In this document: positions 36,277-44,911 of the stretch, piece after piece | Layout of the letters: every line of letters starts with the position of its first letter | How positions within the stretch are numbered: the first letter of the stretch is position 1 | Assembly: GCF_000025185.1 (NCBI RefSeq) | Contig: NC_013720.1 | Location: 6,132,200-6,196,199, forward strand | Source: Pirellula staleyi DSM 6068 | GTDB taxonomy: Bacteria; Planctomycetota; Planctomycetia; Pirellulales; Pirellulaceae | Reading direction: 5' to 3' | Length of the DNA stretch: 64,000 nt | The notes under the pieces: model-generated | Database searches by the model: none | Told to the model about the DNA's origin: nothing | The model's input: the letters and a program-made list of their open reading frames with translations, nothing else | Translations under genes and position numbers: made by a program

Positions 36277-37149
36277 ATGGGCTATCAGGATCGCGACTAC
36301 ATTCGCGATGAAACTCCGTATGGAGGTGGACTCGCCAACTTCAGCGCCACAGTGCAGCTGATGATCGTTTGTGGCGTGATCTACCTCGCGGACTTGCTCA
36401 CCACCTCGAACGGGAAGCACTACATTTCCGACACCCTGTCGGTGAACGCAACTTCGTTTCTCCATCCCCTCGAGTGGTGGAAATTCCTGACAGCAGGTTT
36501 TGTCCACAGTGCTCGTCCGTCCCACATCATTGGGAACATGATCGGGCTCTACTTTTTTGGAACCGCGATCGAAGGACGTTCCGGACGCTGGGAATTCCTC
36601 CGCTTCTACCTCCTGGCGATTGTCTTCAGCTCGATCTTTTGGTGCGTCACCGAGTACTACTTTGGAAATCCACTTTCCACCGCACGTGGAGCCTCGGGTG
36701 GTGTCACGGCAGTCGTCATTCTCTACTGCTTGCTCTACCCGCGTAGCACCATTCTGCTGATGATGTTCATCCCAATGCCTGCCTGGCTCGCCGGCATTTT
36801 GATCATCGGCGGCGATGTGTTGCAGCTGCAAAATCAAGGGGCGAACATCGCCTTCACCGCCCACATTGGCGGCGCTCTGTTTGCGCTCGCCTACTGGTCG
36901 CTGGGGATCAATTTGGGGCGTTTTTGGCCGGTGGAGAAGGCTCGCGAGTTGCTGTCGCGGGTCACCAGTTCGCGCCGCAATTCGCCCGACCTGCGTATCC
37001 ACGATCCCGAGCAGTATTACGACGATCTTGACGCCGAGGCCGACCGCGTGCTCGAAAAACTGCACCGCGATGGCGAATCGAGCCTCTCACCGCGCGAGCG
37101 CCGCGTCCTCGAAGACTATGCCCGCCGCATGCGCCAAAAACTACGCTAG
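36277..37149 (+). CDS. Rhomboid-family intramembrane serine protease
   Basis: A 290-residue protein with six predicted membrane helices between residues 25 and 215. Catalytic features: the oxyanion His-Asn region PSHIIGNMIGLYFFG in helix 2, GASGGVTAV with the nucleophile Ser in helix 4, and AHIGGALFA with the catalytic His in helix 6. All are intact, so the enzyme should be active. A soluble, charged 70-residue C-terminus (DPEQYYDDLDAEADRVLEKL, SPRERRVLEDY) follows and is not part of the fold. Substrates are unknown. Confidence 0.92.
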   Translation: MGYQDRDYIRDETPYGGGLANFSATVQLMIVCGVIYLADLLTTSNGKHYISDTLSVNATSFLHPLEWWKFLTAGFVHSARPSHIIGNMIGLYFFGTAIEGRSGRWEFLRFYLLAIVFSSIFWCVTEYYFGNPLSTARGASGGVTAVVILYCLLYPRSTILLMMFIPMPAWLAGILIIGGDVLQLQNQGANIAFTAHIGGALFALAYWSLGINLGRFWPVEKARELLSRVTSSRRNSPDLRIHDPEQYYDDLDAEADRVLEKLHRDGESSLSPRERRVLEDYARRMRQKLR

Positions 37150-37325
37150 GTGTCGACCAATCAAGCGCTCTCGGGCGGCTTCTCCGTTGGTATTGCTGAC
37201 CTGTTTAGCAGCGCGAGAGCTCGCAGCAGGCCACACCTTTTACCGGTAGTTCTGTCGCCGCGATCCGCTCCCCAGGACTTCTCACGCACTCGCTCCAAGA
37301 CCATGCTGCTTGGAGCCCACGCACG

Positions 37326-37364
37326 AAAAAAGCTCTGGAGAGGAGGCAGGCCTCTGCAGAGCTT
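37326..37364 (-). terminator. Rho-independent terminator of the NRDE gene
   Basis: On the minus strand a 13-bp stem with one mismatch (AAGCTCTGCAGAGG with its partner) runs into six T. It lies 60 bp behind the stop codon of the minus-strand gene. Confidence 0.8.
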
Positions 37365-37426
37365 CTGTTCGATAACTTCGTTCGACGAGGACGATTCCGT
37401 CGATCACCCAAGGGGGGAGCGACAAA

Positions 37427-38200
37427 TTACGCTTTAGCGCGGGTGCGCGATTCGCGGAGACCGCGGCTGAGGATGTCTCGCAGCAGTGGCGAGTAATCTT
37501 CGTAGCGTGCGGTGTCGGGAGCCGAGCTGGCGTATTGAAAAATCGCGTCGCGGGGCTTTTTGCCGAGGGCAATCAGCGTGCTGCTGACCGTTCCACGTTC
37601 CTTGCCACGCACCACCATGCCAGGCCGTTCGGGACCAGCTGGGGGACGAGCAAAGGCTTTGCTGGCCACCGCCAGGAATTTCACAGCTGAGTCGAGCGTT
37701 TGCAGTGTCAGGAGCCGGCGAGCCAGCTTCTGTCGTTCATCCTTGGGATCGTTCACATCACCATTGCTGATGATATTGAGCCCTTCGATCAGTTCCACTA
37801 CCTCAGGATCGTCACCACCATGGACCGCCCACCCCGACTCGAAGTCGGCGACGATGAAGTTCACGCCGTCATACTTGTTGCCGGAGAGTTCTTCCATGGC
37901 GATATCGACCGCTTGTCGCGCTGAATTAGCACGGAGCATCTCGCGGCATAGAACACCACGCGAACGTGGCGATGCCGGAATGCCGAGCTTCATGCGATTG
38001 CTCGCGCCGACAAACAGTCCGTTTTGATTGACCCCCAACCACGTGCCGCCAGCTTTGGCGTCGACTCCGGAGAGGACGCGAGGCTTACCGGGTTGGATCG
38101 AGGGTACGAGCGAAGTGCGGTCGTACGCCTCTTCGCGATTGGCTGCCACAAGAATGGGAGCCTCGGAAACACTTCGATACTGAATTGCCAGAAGGCACAT
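37427..38200 (-). CDS. NRDE (TANGO2-like) family protein
   Basis: A 257-residue protein that starts MCLLAIQYRS, with Cys2 as likely N-terminal nucleophile, and shows the family's name-giving motif as ANREEAYDR. GVDAKAGGTWLGVNQNGLFVGASNR and YDGVNFIVADFESGWAVHG are further conserved blocks. The fold is related to N-terminal-nucleophile hydrolases; the physiological role is not known (the animal relative TANGO2 affects Golgi and lipid homeostasis). The ATG at 38200 is chosen since the longer frame would bury Cys2. Confidence 0.88.
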   Translation of the reverse strand: MCLLAIQYRSVSEAPILVAANREEAYDRTSLVPSIQPGKPRVLSGVDAKAGGTWLGVNQNGLFVGASNRMKLGIPASPRSRGVLCREMLRANSARQAVDIAMEELSGNKYDGVNFIVADFESGWAVHGGDDPEVVELIEGLNIISNGDVNDPKDERQKLARRLLTLQTLDSAVKFLAVASKAFARPPAGPERPGMVVRGKERGTVSSTLIALGKKPRDAIFQYASSAPDTARYEDYSPLLRDILSRGLRESRTRAKA

Positions 38201-38622
38201 AAATCTATATTCTGTCGCTAGTTGCAGCCCAGCGATCTGGCTCCCAAGCCCGAGCGCCCTGGCCGTCTTTGGTTCTTTAGCAATGTATCGAAACCGGACC
38301 TGGGGGGACACCCTCTTTTGGGTGGAACTCGGGAAATATTTCACAGTTCCACTTTGCCCGTGTTCGCCCCGCTCACCAGTTTCCCTAGGCCGCAAGACCT
38401 GCGAAACTACAAACACCTCAGCGTAAACCACGCCCGCCAATCAACTTCCAGCTTGGAGCAAGCGATTTTCACCTTAGCTAGCGGTACTCCCCGAACTGCC
38501 AGCTCGCGAGGGAAAATTCTTCCCCCTACAATCAACCGCCGTTGATCCACACGCGCGACATTTGGACACCTCTGGCCCCCAATTCACCCAACCTCTCCAT
38601 TTCAGTCGAGGAAGATCGCAGT

Positions 38623-39744
38623 ATGAAGGACCATTCCGACAAGCAACCGGTTCGCATCGCCATCGTCGGTGCCGGAGCGGTGAGCGACTACCACCACGTC
38701 CCTGCCATTCGGATGGACTCCCGTGCCACCTTGGTGGCTGTCTGCGATAGCAGCCAAGCGCTCCTCGATCAGCGCAAAAACGACTGGGGCTGTGAGAAGG
38801 TAACTACCGATTTCGAAGCAGTTTGCGCCGATCCCGAAGTCGATGCCGTGATCATCGCCACCCCCAACTTCACCCACCATGCGATCTCGGTGGCAGCCGC
38901 CAAGCATGGCAAGCATGTGATGTGCGAAAAGCCGCTGGGGCTCAACGCCGGTGAAGTCCGGCAGATGTACCACGCTTGCCGCGACGCCGGTGTCGTGCAC
39001 ATGACGGCATTCACCTATCGTTTTGCGCCGTCGATGCGCTATCTCCGCTTTCTCGTTAAATCGGGCGCTCTGGGAGAGCCTCGTCACTTCCGCAGCCAGC
39101 GCTTTCTCGACTGGCCTGAGACGAGTTGGGGCTGGCGGCAGTACAAAAACACCGCTGGTGCCGGCGATCTGTTCGACATGACGATCCACCGCATCGATTT
39201 CGCGATCGACCTGCTGGGACCCATCAAGTCGCTGTCGGGAGCTGTGGCTCAGTTCGTCCCCCGGACGAAGTTCCCCGATGGACGCGACTGCGCCCCCTCC
39301 GAGGTCGATGACTGGTCGAGCCTGATTGGCGAGTTCGAGTCGGGTGCCGTCGGCGTTTGGGAAGGAACCACGCTCGCCAAAGGCTATGGCTTCAAAGGCT
39401 TTGGGCACGAATGGGCCGAGATCAACGGCAGCGAAGGGTCGGCCGTCTATCGCCTCCACATGCCCAATCAGCTGATGATGGGGAAGACCGGCCACGATCT
39501 GGCGCCGGTGGATGTTCCGGCCGAATTCCTCAAACCAGCTGGCTCGCCACGCGATCCAGCGGTGGGAGAACCTGCCACCGTGTTCCGCTACGATCTGGTT
39601 TATGAGTTCGTCAGCGCGATCTGCGAGAAGCGTCAGGCGGTACCCAGCTTCTACGACGGTCTCCGCGCCCAGGTGATCGCCGACACGGTGCTGCAATCGC
39701 ACGCCGAGCGACGCTGGATCGACATCCCAGCGGAACCGCTGTAA
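38623..39744 (+). CDS. Gfo/Idh/MocA-family NAD(P)-dependent oxidoreductase
   Basis: A 373-residue dehydrogenase. Rossmann fold at the N-terminus (IAIVGAGAVSDYHHVPAI, residues 12-29), ATPNFTHH, and the CEKPLGLN motif with the catalytic Lys; the C-terminal alpha/beta domain contains DMTIHRIDFAIDLLG. It acts on a sugar, inositol or related polyol; the substrate cannot be told. GAGGAAG 7 nt upstream fixes the ATG at 38623. Such genes are strongly expanded in Planctomycetes; no sulfatase or sugar operon surrounds this one. Confidence 0.92.
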   Translation: MKDHSDKQPVRIAIVGAGAVSDYHHVPAIRMDSRATLVAVCDSSQALLDQRKNDWGCEKVTTDFEAVCADPEVDAVIIATPNFTHHAISVAAAKHGKHVMCEKPLGLNAGEVRQMYHACRDAGVVHMTAFTYRFAPSMRYLRFLVKSGALGEPRHFRSQRFLDWPETSWGWRQYKNTAGAGDLFDMTIHRIDFAIDLLGPIKSLSGAVAQFVPRTKFPDGRDCAPSEVDDWSSLIGEFESGAVGVWEGTTLAKGYGFKGFGHEWAEINGSEGSAVYRLHMPNQLMMGKTGHDLAPVDVPAEFLKPAGSPRDPAVGEPATVFRYDLVYEFVSAICEKRQAVPSFYDGLRAQVIADTVLQSHAERRWIDIPAEPL

Positions 39745-39903
39745 CGGTTCCCCGCCACCCTCGTTTCCACCGCGATCCACCTATCGCCGAACGGCTCGCG
39801 GGACGATACGATTTTCAGTGGACTAGCTTGTTTCGCGGGGAATTTGCTTCACCATTCAGAGACCGGCTCGCAAACTCCCCATTCTCTCCTCAAGATCGCC
39901 GCT

Positions 39904-40947
39904 ATGCTTCAAAGATCTGCTTCCGATGGCATGCCTCAATCGGAAGTTGCTCCGCGCAATTGGTTCTTCCCGATCACCGGCGTAGCGGTCCGCGCGATGG
40001 GTGCCTACGTCCCGCCCCGCATCGTCCCCAACGAAGAACTTTCGAGCCTCGGCTGCGATGCCGACTGGATCGTGCAGCGGACCGGCATTCACGAGCGTCG
40101 TCGCGCCGATGATGCCGTGGCTACGAGCGACCTGGGAGCGATGGCGGCTCGCGTTTGCCTCGATCGCGCGGGGATCTCGGCCCGCGATCTCGATTTGATC
40201 GTCCTCGCCACCATGACCCCCGACAGCCCGAGCCCGTCGACCGCCTGTCATGTGCAGCGACTCCTCGGCTCGAGCGCCGCATCGATGGATGTGAGCGCTG
40301 CTTGCGCGGGATTCATGTTCGCGCTCGTCACTGGCATGCAGTTTGTCAAAACGGGCGCTTCGCAGAATGTGCTCGTCGTCGGCAGCGATCTGATGACCCG
40401 CACCGTGCACCCCAAAGATGTCAAAACCTTTCCCCTGTTCGGCGACGGAGCCGCTGCTGTCCTCCTGGGACCTGCCAGCGAATCGCAAGGCTTCTTGTCG
40501 GTCACCCTGGGATCGCAAGGTGAAGGGGCTCCGCTGCTGCAAATCCCCGCTGGCGGCAGCCGCGAACCACTCACCGCTCAAGCGATTGAAGAAGGGCGTC
40601 AATATCTCGCGATGGATGGCCGCGCGGTCTTCAAGTGGGCAGTCCGTCAGGTTGCCGATAGTTGTCGCGAAGCAGCCGCTCGCGCCGGGGTCACCCTCGC
40701 CGACATCGATCACTTGGTGCTCCATCAAGCCAATCTGCGCATCATGGATGCCGTCGCTCGCGAACTGGGGATCCCGATGAGCAAAGTGGCGGTCAACGTC
40801 GACCGCTATGGCAACACCAGCGCCGCGAGCATTCCGCTGGCCCTCGAAGAACTCGCCCAAAGTGGCAAACTCCAGCCTGGTCATCGCGTGCTGATGTCGG
40901 GCTTCGGCGCGGGACTCGCGTGGGGCACCGGTCTGTTCGTGTGGTAG
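39904..40947 (+). CDS. fabH: 3-oxoacyl-[acyl-carrier-protein] synthase III (FabH-type)
   Basis: Condenses acetyl-CoA (or another primer) with malonyl-ACP to start fatty-acid synthesis. The 347-residue protein has the catalytic Cys in VSAACAGF, His in VLHQANLR and Asn in YGNTSAAS, and the closing FGAGLAWG loop. WIVQRTGIHERR is the CoA-binding entry. The ATG at 39904 is chosen among several in-frame starts; the first 30 residues are poorly conserved. It is a single gene, not inside a fab cluster, so a specialised FabH-like enzyme (secondary lipid or hydrocarbon) is possible. Confidence 0.9.
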   Translation: MLQRSASDGMPQSEVAPRNWFFPITGVAVRAMGAYVPPRIVPNEELSSLGCDADWIVQRTGIHERRRADDAVATSDLGAMAARVCLDRAGISARDLDLIVLATMTPDSPSPSTACHVQRLLGSSAASMDVSAACAGFMFALVTGMQFVKTGASQNVLVVGSDLMTRTVHPKDVKTFPLFGDGAAAVLLGPASESQGFLSVTLGSQGEGAPLLQIPAGGSREPLTAQAIEEGRQYLAMDGRAVFKWAVRQVADSCREAAARAGVTLADIDHLVLHQANLRIMDAVARELGIPMSKVAVNVDRYGNTSAASIPLALEELAQSGKLQPGHRVLMSGFGAGLAWGTGLFVW

Positions 40948-41053
40948 ATCCCACAAGATTCACGCCGATTCGAGCGCAGCAGTCTCGCTCCTGCACTACT
41001 GCGACCACTATCCCTGCACACTTCACTCCGTTCTCACTCTTTCGAAGTTAACC

Positions 41054-42856
41054 ATGAACAAGATTGTCCGCCTTCCCAAACGTAGTGATGTCAAAACGGC
41101 TGATACCTGGGACCTTTCGAGCCTCTCGGCCAACGACGAAACGTGGGAAATCGAGTTCAAGAAGATGGAGAAGATGATCTCCGGCTTTGCCAAGTTCAAA
41201 GGGAAGCTGGGAGATAGTGTGAAGCAACTGGTCGCTTGCCTGAAGTTCGATGAAGAGTTCGACCGGGTCGCCGAAAAGGTGGCTGGTTATGCTTTCCTGA
41301 AGACCACTGAAGATCAGGCCGACGCTCGCTATCAGCGGATGATTGGTCGCTATCAAAGCGTCGCCACGAAGGCCTCGGAAGCGGCGAGCTACATTCGCCC
41401 GGAAGTGATGGCCCTCTCGGAAGAGACGATCAAAAAGTATCTCGCGGCCAAAGAGATGCAGCCGTTCAAGCTCGTGCTCGAGCGCATCTTGCGCTACAAG
41501 CCCCACACGCTCAACGCGCGCGAGGAACAGATCCTCGCCATGCAAGGCGAGATGGCGCAGGTAGCCAGCAAAACGTTTCGTCAGCTGCTCGATGCCGACC
41601 TGAAGTTCGGAGTCGTGAAAAACGAAAAGGGAGAGCAGATCGAGCTCTCCAACAGCACCTTCTCGCGTCTGCTTGTCTCTCCCGAGCGATCAGTTCGCAA
41701 GAACGCTTTTCACACCTACTACAAGCAGTTCACCGCGCACGAGAACACGCTCGCTTCGACCCTCAGTGGTTCGATTCAGAAGGATGTTTATTACGCCCGC
41801 GTCCGGGGCTACAAGAGCTCGCTCGAAGCGGCCCTTTATCCCGATAACGTGCCAACCAGCGTCTACGACAACCTGATCGCCGCCGTCCACAAAAACTTGC
41901 CTGCAGTTCACGAGTACTACGACGTACGCCGCCGCAAAATGAAGCTGCGCGACATCCATCAGTACGACACCTACGTGCCGATTCTCAGCAATCTCGAAGT
42001 TAAACGGACCTGGAAGCAAGCGGTCAAACTCGTGATCGAATCGCTCGCGCCGCTGGGCGAGCAGTACTGCAGCGTCCTCGAAGCAGGACTCAATGGCCGC
42101 TGGTGCGATCGCTATCCCAATCAAGGGAAACAAAGCGGCGCGTTCTCGAGCGGCAGCTACGAGGGAATCCCCTACATCCTGATGAACTACAACCCCGATG
42201 TGTTCAACGATGTCTTCACGCTCACGCATGAAGCAGGACACTCGATGCACACGTGGCATTCGGCCAAGAAACAGCCATACACTTATTACAGCTACGTGAT
42301 TTTCGTCGCGGAAGTCGCCAGCACGTTCAACGAAATGCTGCTGAGCCACCACCTGATGCAAGGTGCCAAGACCGACGAAGAGCGGGCCTATCTCGTCAAC
42401 CGCGAGCTCGACGATATTCGTGGCACCCTGATTCGCCAAACGATGTTCGCCGAGTTCGAGAAGATCACCCACGGCATGGCCGAAGCGGGCGAGCCTCTCA
42501 CCGTCGAGGCGCTCAAGAGCACCTATCGCAAACTGCTCGAGCAATATTTTGGACCCGAGTTTGCCCTCGACGACGAGTTGTCGCTCGAATGCCTCCGCAT
42601 TCCGCACTTCTATCGCTCGTTCTATGTCTACAAGTATGCCACCGGCATCAGCGCCGCGATCGCCTTGAGCCAGCGCGTGCTCAAGGGCGGCAAGAAGGAA
42701 CTGGCCGACTACATCACGTTCCTCAGTGGCGGATGTTCAAAAGATCCACTCGATCTTTTGCGCGACGCGGGCGTCGACATGGAAAAACCTGAGCCGGTCG
42801 ACACCGCCCTCGCCCACTTCAGCAAGCTGGTGAAAGAACTCGACGAGTTGCTTTAG
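41054..42856 (+). CDS. pepF: Oligoendopeptidase F (M3 family)
   Basis: A 600-residue cytoplasmic zinc peptidase that cuts short peptides. Zinc site HEAGH with His392, Glu393 and His396, and the third ligand Glu in SYVIFVAEVASTFNE about 25 residues on. The N-terminal domain (DLSSLSANDETWE; FDRVAEKVAGYAFLKTTED) and FARDIHQYDTYVP-like core follow the PepF pattern; YKYATGISAAIALS at the end is family-typical. Length is normal. Stand-alone gene. Confidence 0.94.
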   Translation: MNKIVRLPKRSDVKTADTWDLSSLSANDETWEIEFKKMEKMISGFAKFKGKLGDSVKQLVACLKFDEEFDRVAEKVAGYAFLKTTEDQADARYQRMIGRYQSVATKASEAASYIRPEVMALSEETIKKYLAAKEMQPFKLVLERILRYKPHTLNAREEQILAMQGEMAQVASKTFRQLLDADLKFGVVKNEKGEQIELSNSTFSRLLVSPERSVRKNAFHTYYKQFTAHENTLASTLSGSIQKDVYYARVRGYKSSLEAALYPDNVPTSVYDNLIAAVHKNLPAVHEYYDVRRRKMKLRDIHQYDTYVPILSNLEVKRTWKQAVKLVIESLAPLGEQYCSVLEAGLNGRWCDRYPNQGKQSGAFSSGSYEGIPYILMNYNPDVFNDVFTLTHEAGHSMHTWHSAKKQPYTYYSYVIFVAEVASTFNEMLLSHHLMQGAKTDEERAYLVNRELDDIRGTLIRQTMFAEFEKITHGMAEAGEPLTVEALKSTYRKLLEQYFGPEFALDDELSLECLRIPHFYRSFYVYKYATGISAAIALSQRVLKGGKKELADYITFLSGGCSKDPLDLLRDAGVDMEKPEPVDTALAHFSKLVKELDELL

Positions 42857-42886
42857 GATGGGGCTAGGAATTAGAGGCTAGTTTTT

Positions 42887-42912
42887 GTGTGGCAGGCTCC
42901 CGACTGCCGCAC
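42887..42912. repeat. Intergenic palindrome in the convergent gap behind pepF
   Basis: GTGTGGCAG pairs with CTGCCGCAC (one G-T) around GCTCCCGA; GGCG/CGCC at 42913-42926 forms a second small stem. The GGCAGGC...GGGAGCC text recalls 7350-7367. Confidence 0.55.
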
Positions 42913-42932
42913 GGCGAGCGTACGCCTCTGCA

Positions 42933-43640
42933 CTACCCTCGTTGGCGGACCGTTTTACGGCGGGGGGCTAGTTCATACTGCCGCGAGTTGCCGATTTTTT
43001 CGAGCTCGCGGATGGTGCCGATCCGCCGGAGCGTATAACAAATCTTCTGGGCGATGTGCCGCTTAATGCTTGCCGCCTGCGCCAGTTCGAGACTCCCAAA
43101 CTGCTTCGGCATGCTGCCAGGGAGCAGCTGAGCCAGGCACATCGCGGTCCGATACTCGGCCGTCGCATGCACTTCCAAAAGCTGCTGATCTTCGACCTGA
43201 AAATCCTTTTTGCTCCACCGCCGACGACGTCCATGCCCTTCAAAGCGGCGCTCTTCGATATCGACGAGAACCGTTTCGAGCACCAGATTTTTGTGCGGGA
43301 AAACGCGGGTGAAATAGACCAGGTCTTCAAACAACTCAAGCGCCGAGGCTTGTTTGGGGCTCAGTCGGCGGCTGATCTCAGTGCCCCCCGGCGCATCGAG
43401 CCGCACCAGCACTTTGCGGCGAACGATCGGCTTTACCACGCGCACGATATGCTTTTCGCATAGCTTGGCAATTTTATCGCGAATCGCCGAGAGCGAGCCA
43501 TGCTGCACTTCCACCAGTTCCAGCTTGCCCCGCGAGAGTGGCCGCACCGCATCGATCCGAAAGCCATCCACACGCTCTTCCGTGCGCGGCGGATCACCGG
43601 CGTAAAGCATTTTCAGCTGTTTATGGAGACTCGTTTCCAT
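42933..43640 (-). CDS. Predicted nuclease-like domain with C-terminal winged helix, function unknown
   Basis: A 235-residue basic protein. The N-terminal part (GFRIDAVRPLSRGKLELVEVQHGSLSAIRDKIAKL, then HIVRVVKPIV) has the beta-hairpin plus helix layout of a PD-(D/E)XK restriction-like core, with Asp in FRIDAV and a Glu-Val-Gln in place of (D/E)xK. The middle is Arg/Lys-rich (RRRRWSKKDFQVED). Residues 165-225 (SLELAQAASIKRHIAQKICYTLRRIGTI, RQYEL) look like a winged-helix DNA-binding domain. It is probably a DNA-acting protein; the catalytic assignment is tentative since the Lys is a Gln. Confidence 0.6.
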   Translation of the reverse strand: METSLHKQLKMLYAGDPPRTEERVDGFRIDAVRPLSRGKLELVEVQHGSLSAIRDKIAKLCEKHIVRVVKPIVRRKVLVRLDAPGGTEISRRLSPKQASALELFEDLVYFTRVFPHKNLVLETVLVDIEERRFEGHGRRRRWSKKDFQVEDQQLLEVHATAEYRTAMCLAQLLPGSMPKQFGSLELAQAASIKRHIAQKICYTLRRIGTIRELEKIGNSRQYELAPRRKTVRQRG

Positions 43641-43897
43641 CGCGCTCGCTCAAGGTGCATCCGTGCCCGGCCCTGAAATTCCAGGCCGCGAGCTTAGCTG
43701 CTAACAACCCCTGCCAGCAATGGCAGTTCGCTAGCCGCGAGCGTTTTGCCTAGCCCGCGCGCGAGAGCAAGTTTCACTTTTTGTAGCGGCAGTTTCGTCA
43801 ATTTTCGCTAAAATTAACGGGCGTCACGCTCGCTGCTCGCCCGCGTGCGACAAGCCCTAGAACCAGCCTTCTCCTCTCTCTGGCATAGGACCGATCG

Positions 43898-44797
43898 ATG
43901 TGCATGTTCTCTCTGCCCGTCTCACAAGTCGCCAATACACGCATTTTCGCGCGGCTGACTGGCCAAGGGACACAGCTGCTCGCCTATCAAATGGAGTACA
44001 TGTCGCGGACAGAGAACGCGATGATTCTGCCTCTGCCGGTGCGGCAACCTGCTGAAGAGGGCTCCCTTCGATTCATCGACTTCGAGAAGTATGACAATTT
44101 CTTCGACGACTTGATCACTGGGTTCCCTTACATCCAACGCATCGGGATCGGCTGTTCAGATGCCGCCCCCCTTACGTCAGAGAGTCTGGATGTGGTGAAA
44201 GTCGGAAACTACATCGCGTCGTTCGTCCCTACGCTCGCCGATTTTTCACGTCTCGACGAGCGTTTTCGACTGAGCCCGGAGACCTGGGATAAATTGCCGC
44301 AGTACCAGGATTTTAGCTTCGCCGTGTTTAAGCTAGCCGATGGCACGCTGCGACCACATCCCATGGCGATGGAATTCCAGACAGCGAGCGATGCGATCTT
44401 TTTCCCTACGGTGCACGTGCATGACGGAGAGACGCATCCGACCGAACGGTTCGACCATATGCTCTATTTGCAGCACGCCGGACTGGATAGCGTTGTCGAT
44501 GCTTACCGGGGCGATGCTCATGTCGATCCAACCACAGGACTGGTGCGATCCCAAGAGAACGCATCGCAATTTTGCCGTATCGATCAAACCGCAGGTCTGG
44601 TGGATGGAAACTTGCTGGTTCACCGCCGCGACCTACGCGGCAAGCATCCCAATCAAGACACCATCATCGCCGTCGTGGGGCATCCCACGCAAAAAACGTT
44701 TAACTTCAAAAGCCTGTGGTCGTATGTTCCGTGGGTGATTTTTCTATCTGCTATGGGATGGCTGTTTGCACGAAGATCAAAGCTTAAAGCAGCGTGA
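43898..44797 (+). CDS. Conserved protein with N-terminal Cys2 and C-terminal membrane anchor, function unknown
   Basis: A 299-residue protein starting MCMFSLPVSQVANTRIFARL. Early conserved-looking blocks are LLAYQMEY, NAMILPLPV and FFDDLITGFP. Residues 272-292 form one C-terminal membrane helix followed by RRSKLKAA, so the bulk faces the cytoplasm as a tail-anchored protein. Residues 150-200 include a run of His (PHPMAMEF, TVHVHDGETHP, FDHMLYLQH) that may bind metal. Cys2 could be exposed after Met removal, but no catalytic family is recognised. Confidence 0.65.
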   Translation: MCMFSLPVSQVANTRIFARLTGQGTQLLAYQMEYMSRTENAMILPLPVRQPAEEGSLRFIDFEKYDNFFDDLITGFPYIQRIGIGCSDAAPLTSESLDVVKVGNYIASFVPTLADFSRLDERFRLSPETWDKLPQYQDFSFAVFKLADGTLRPHPMAMEFQTASDAIFFPTVHVHDGETHPTERFDHMLYLQHAGLDSVVDAYRGDAHVDPTTGLVRSQENASQFCRIDQTAGLVDGNLLVHRRDLRGKHPNQDTIIAVVGHPTQKTFNFKSLWSYVPWVIFLSAMGWLFARRSKLKAA

Positions 44798-44911
44798 CCA
44801 GGAAGATCGTTTGTCACCCAAGCCCAACGACTAAACGATGAATAGGTTGTGTACGGCTCTCACTTCTAGTGCAGCTGTAGCGGTTCCCAATCTTTGCGCG
44901 TCAAGCGAGAT

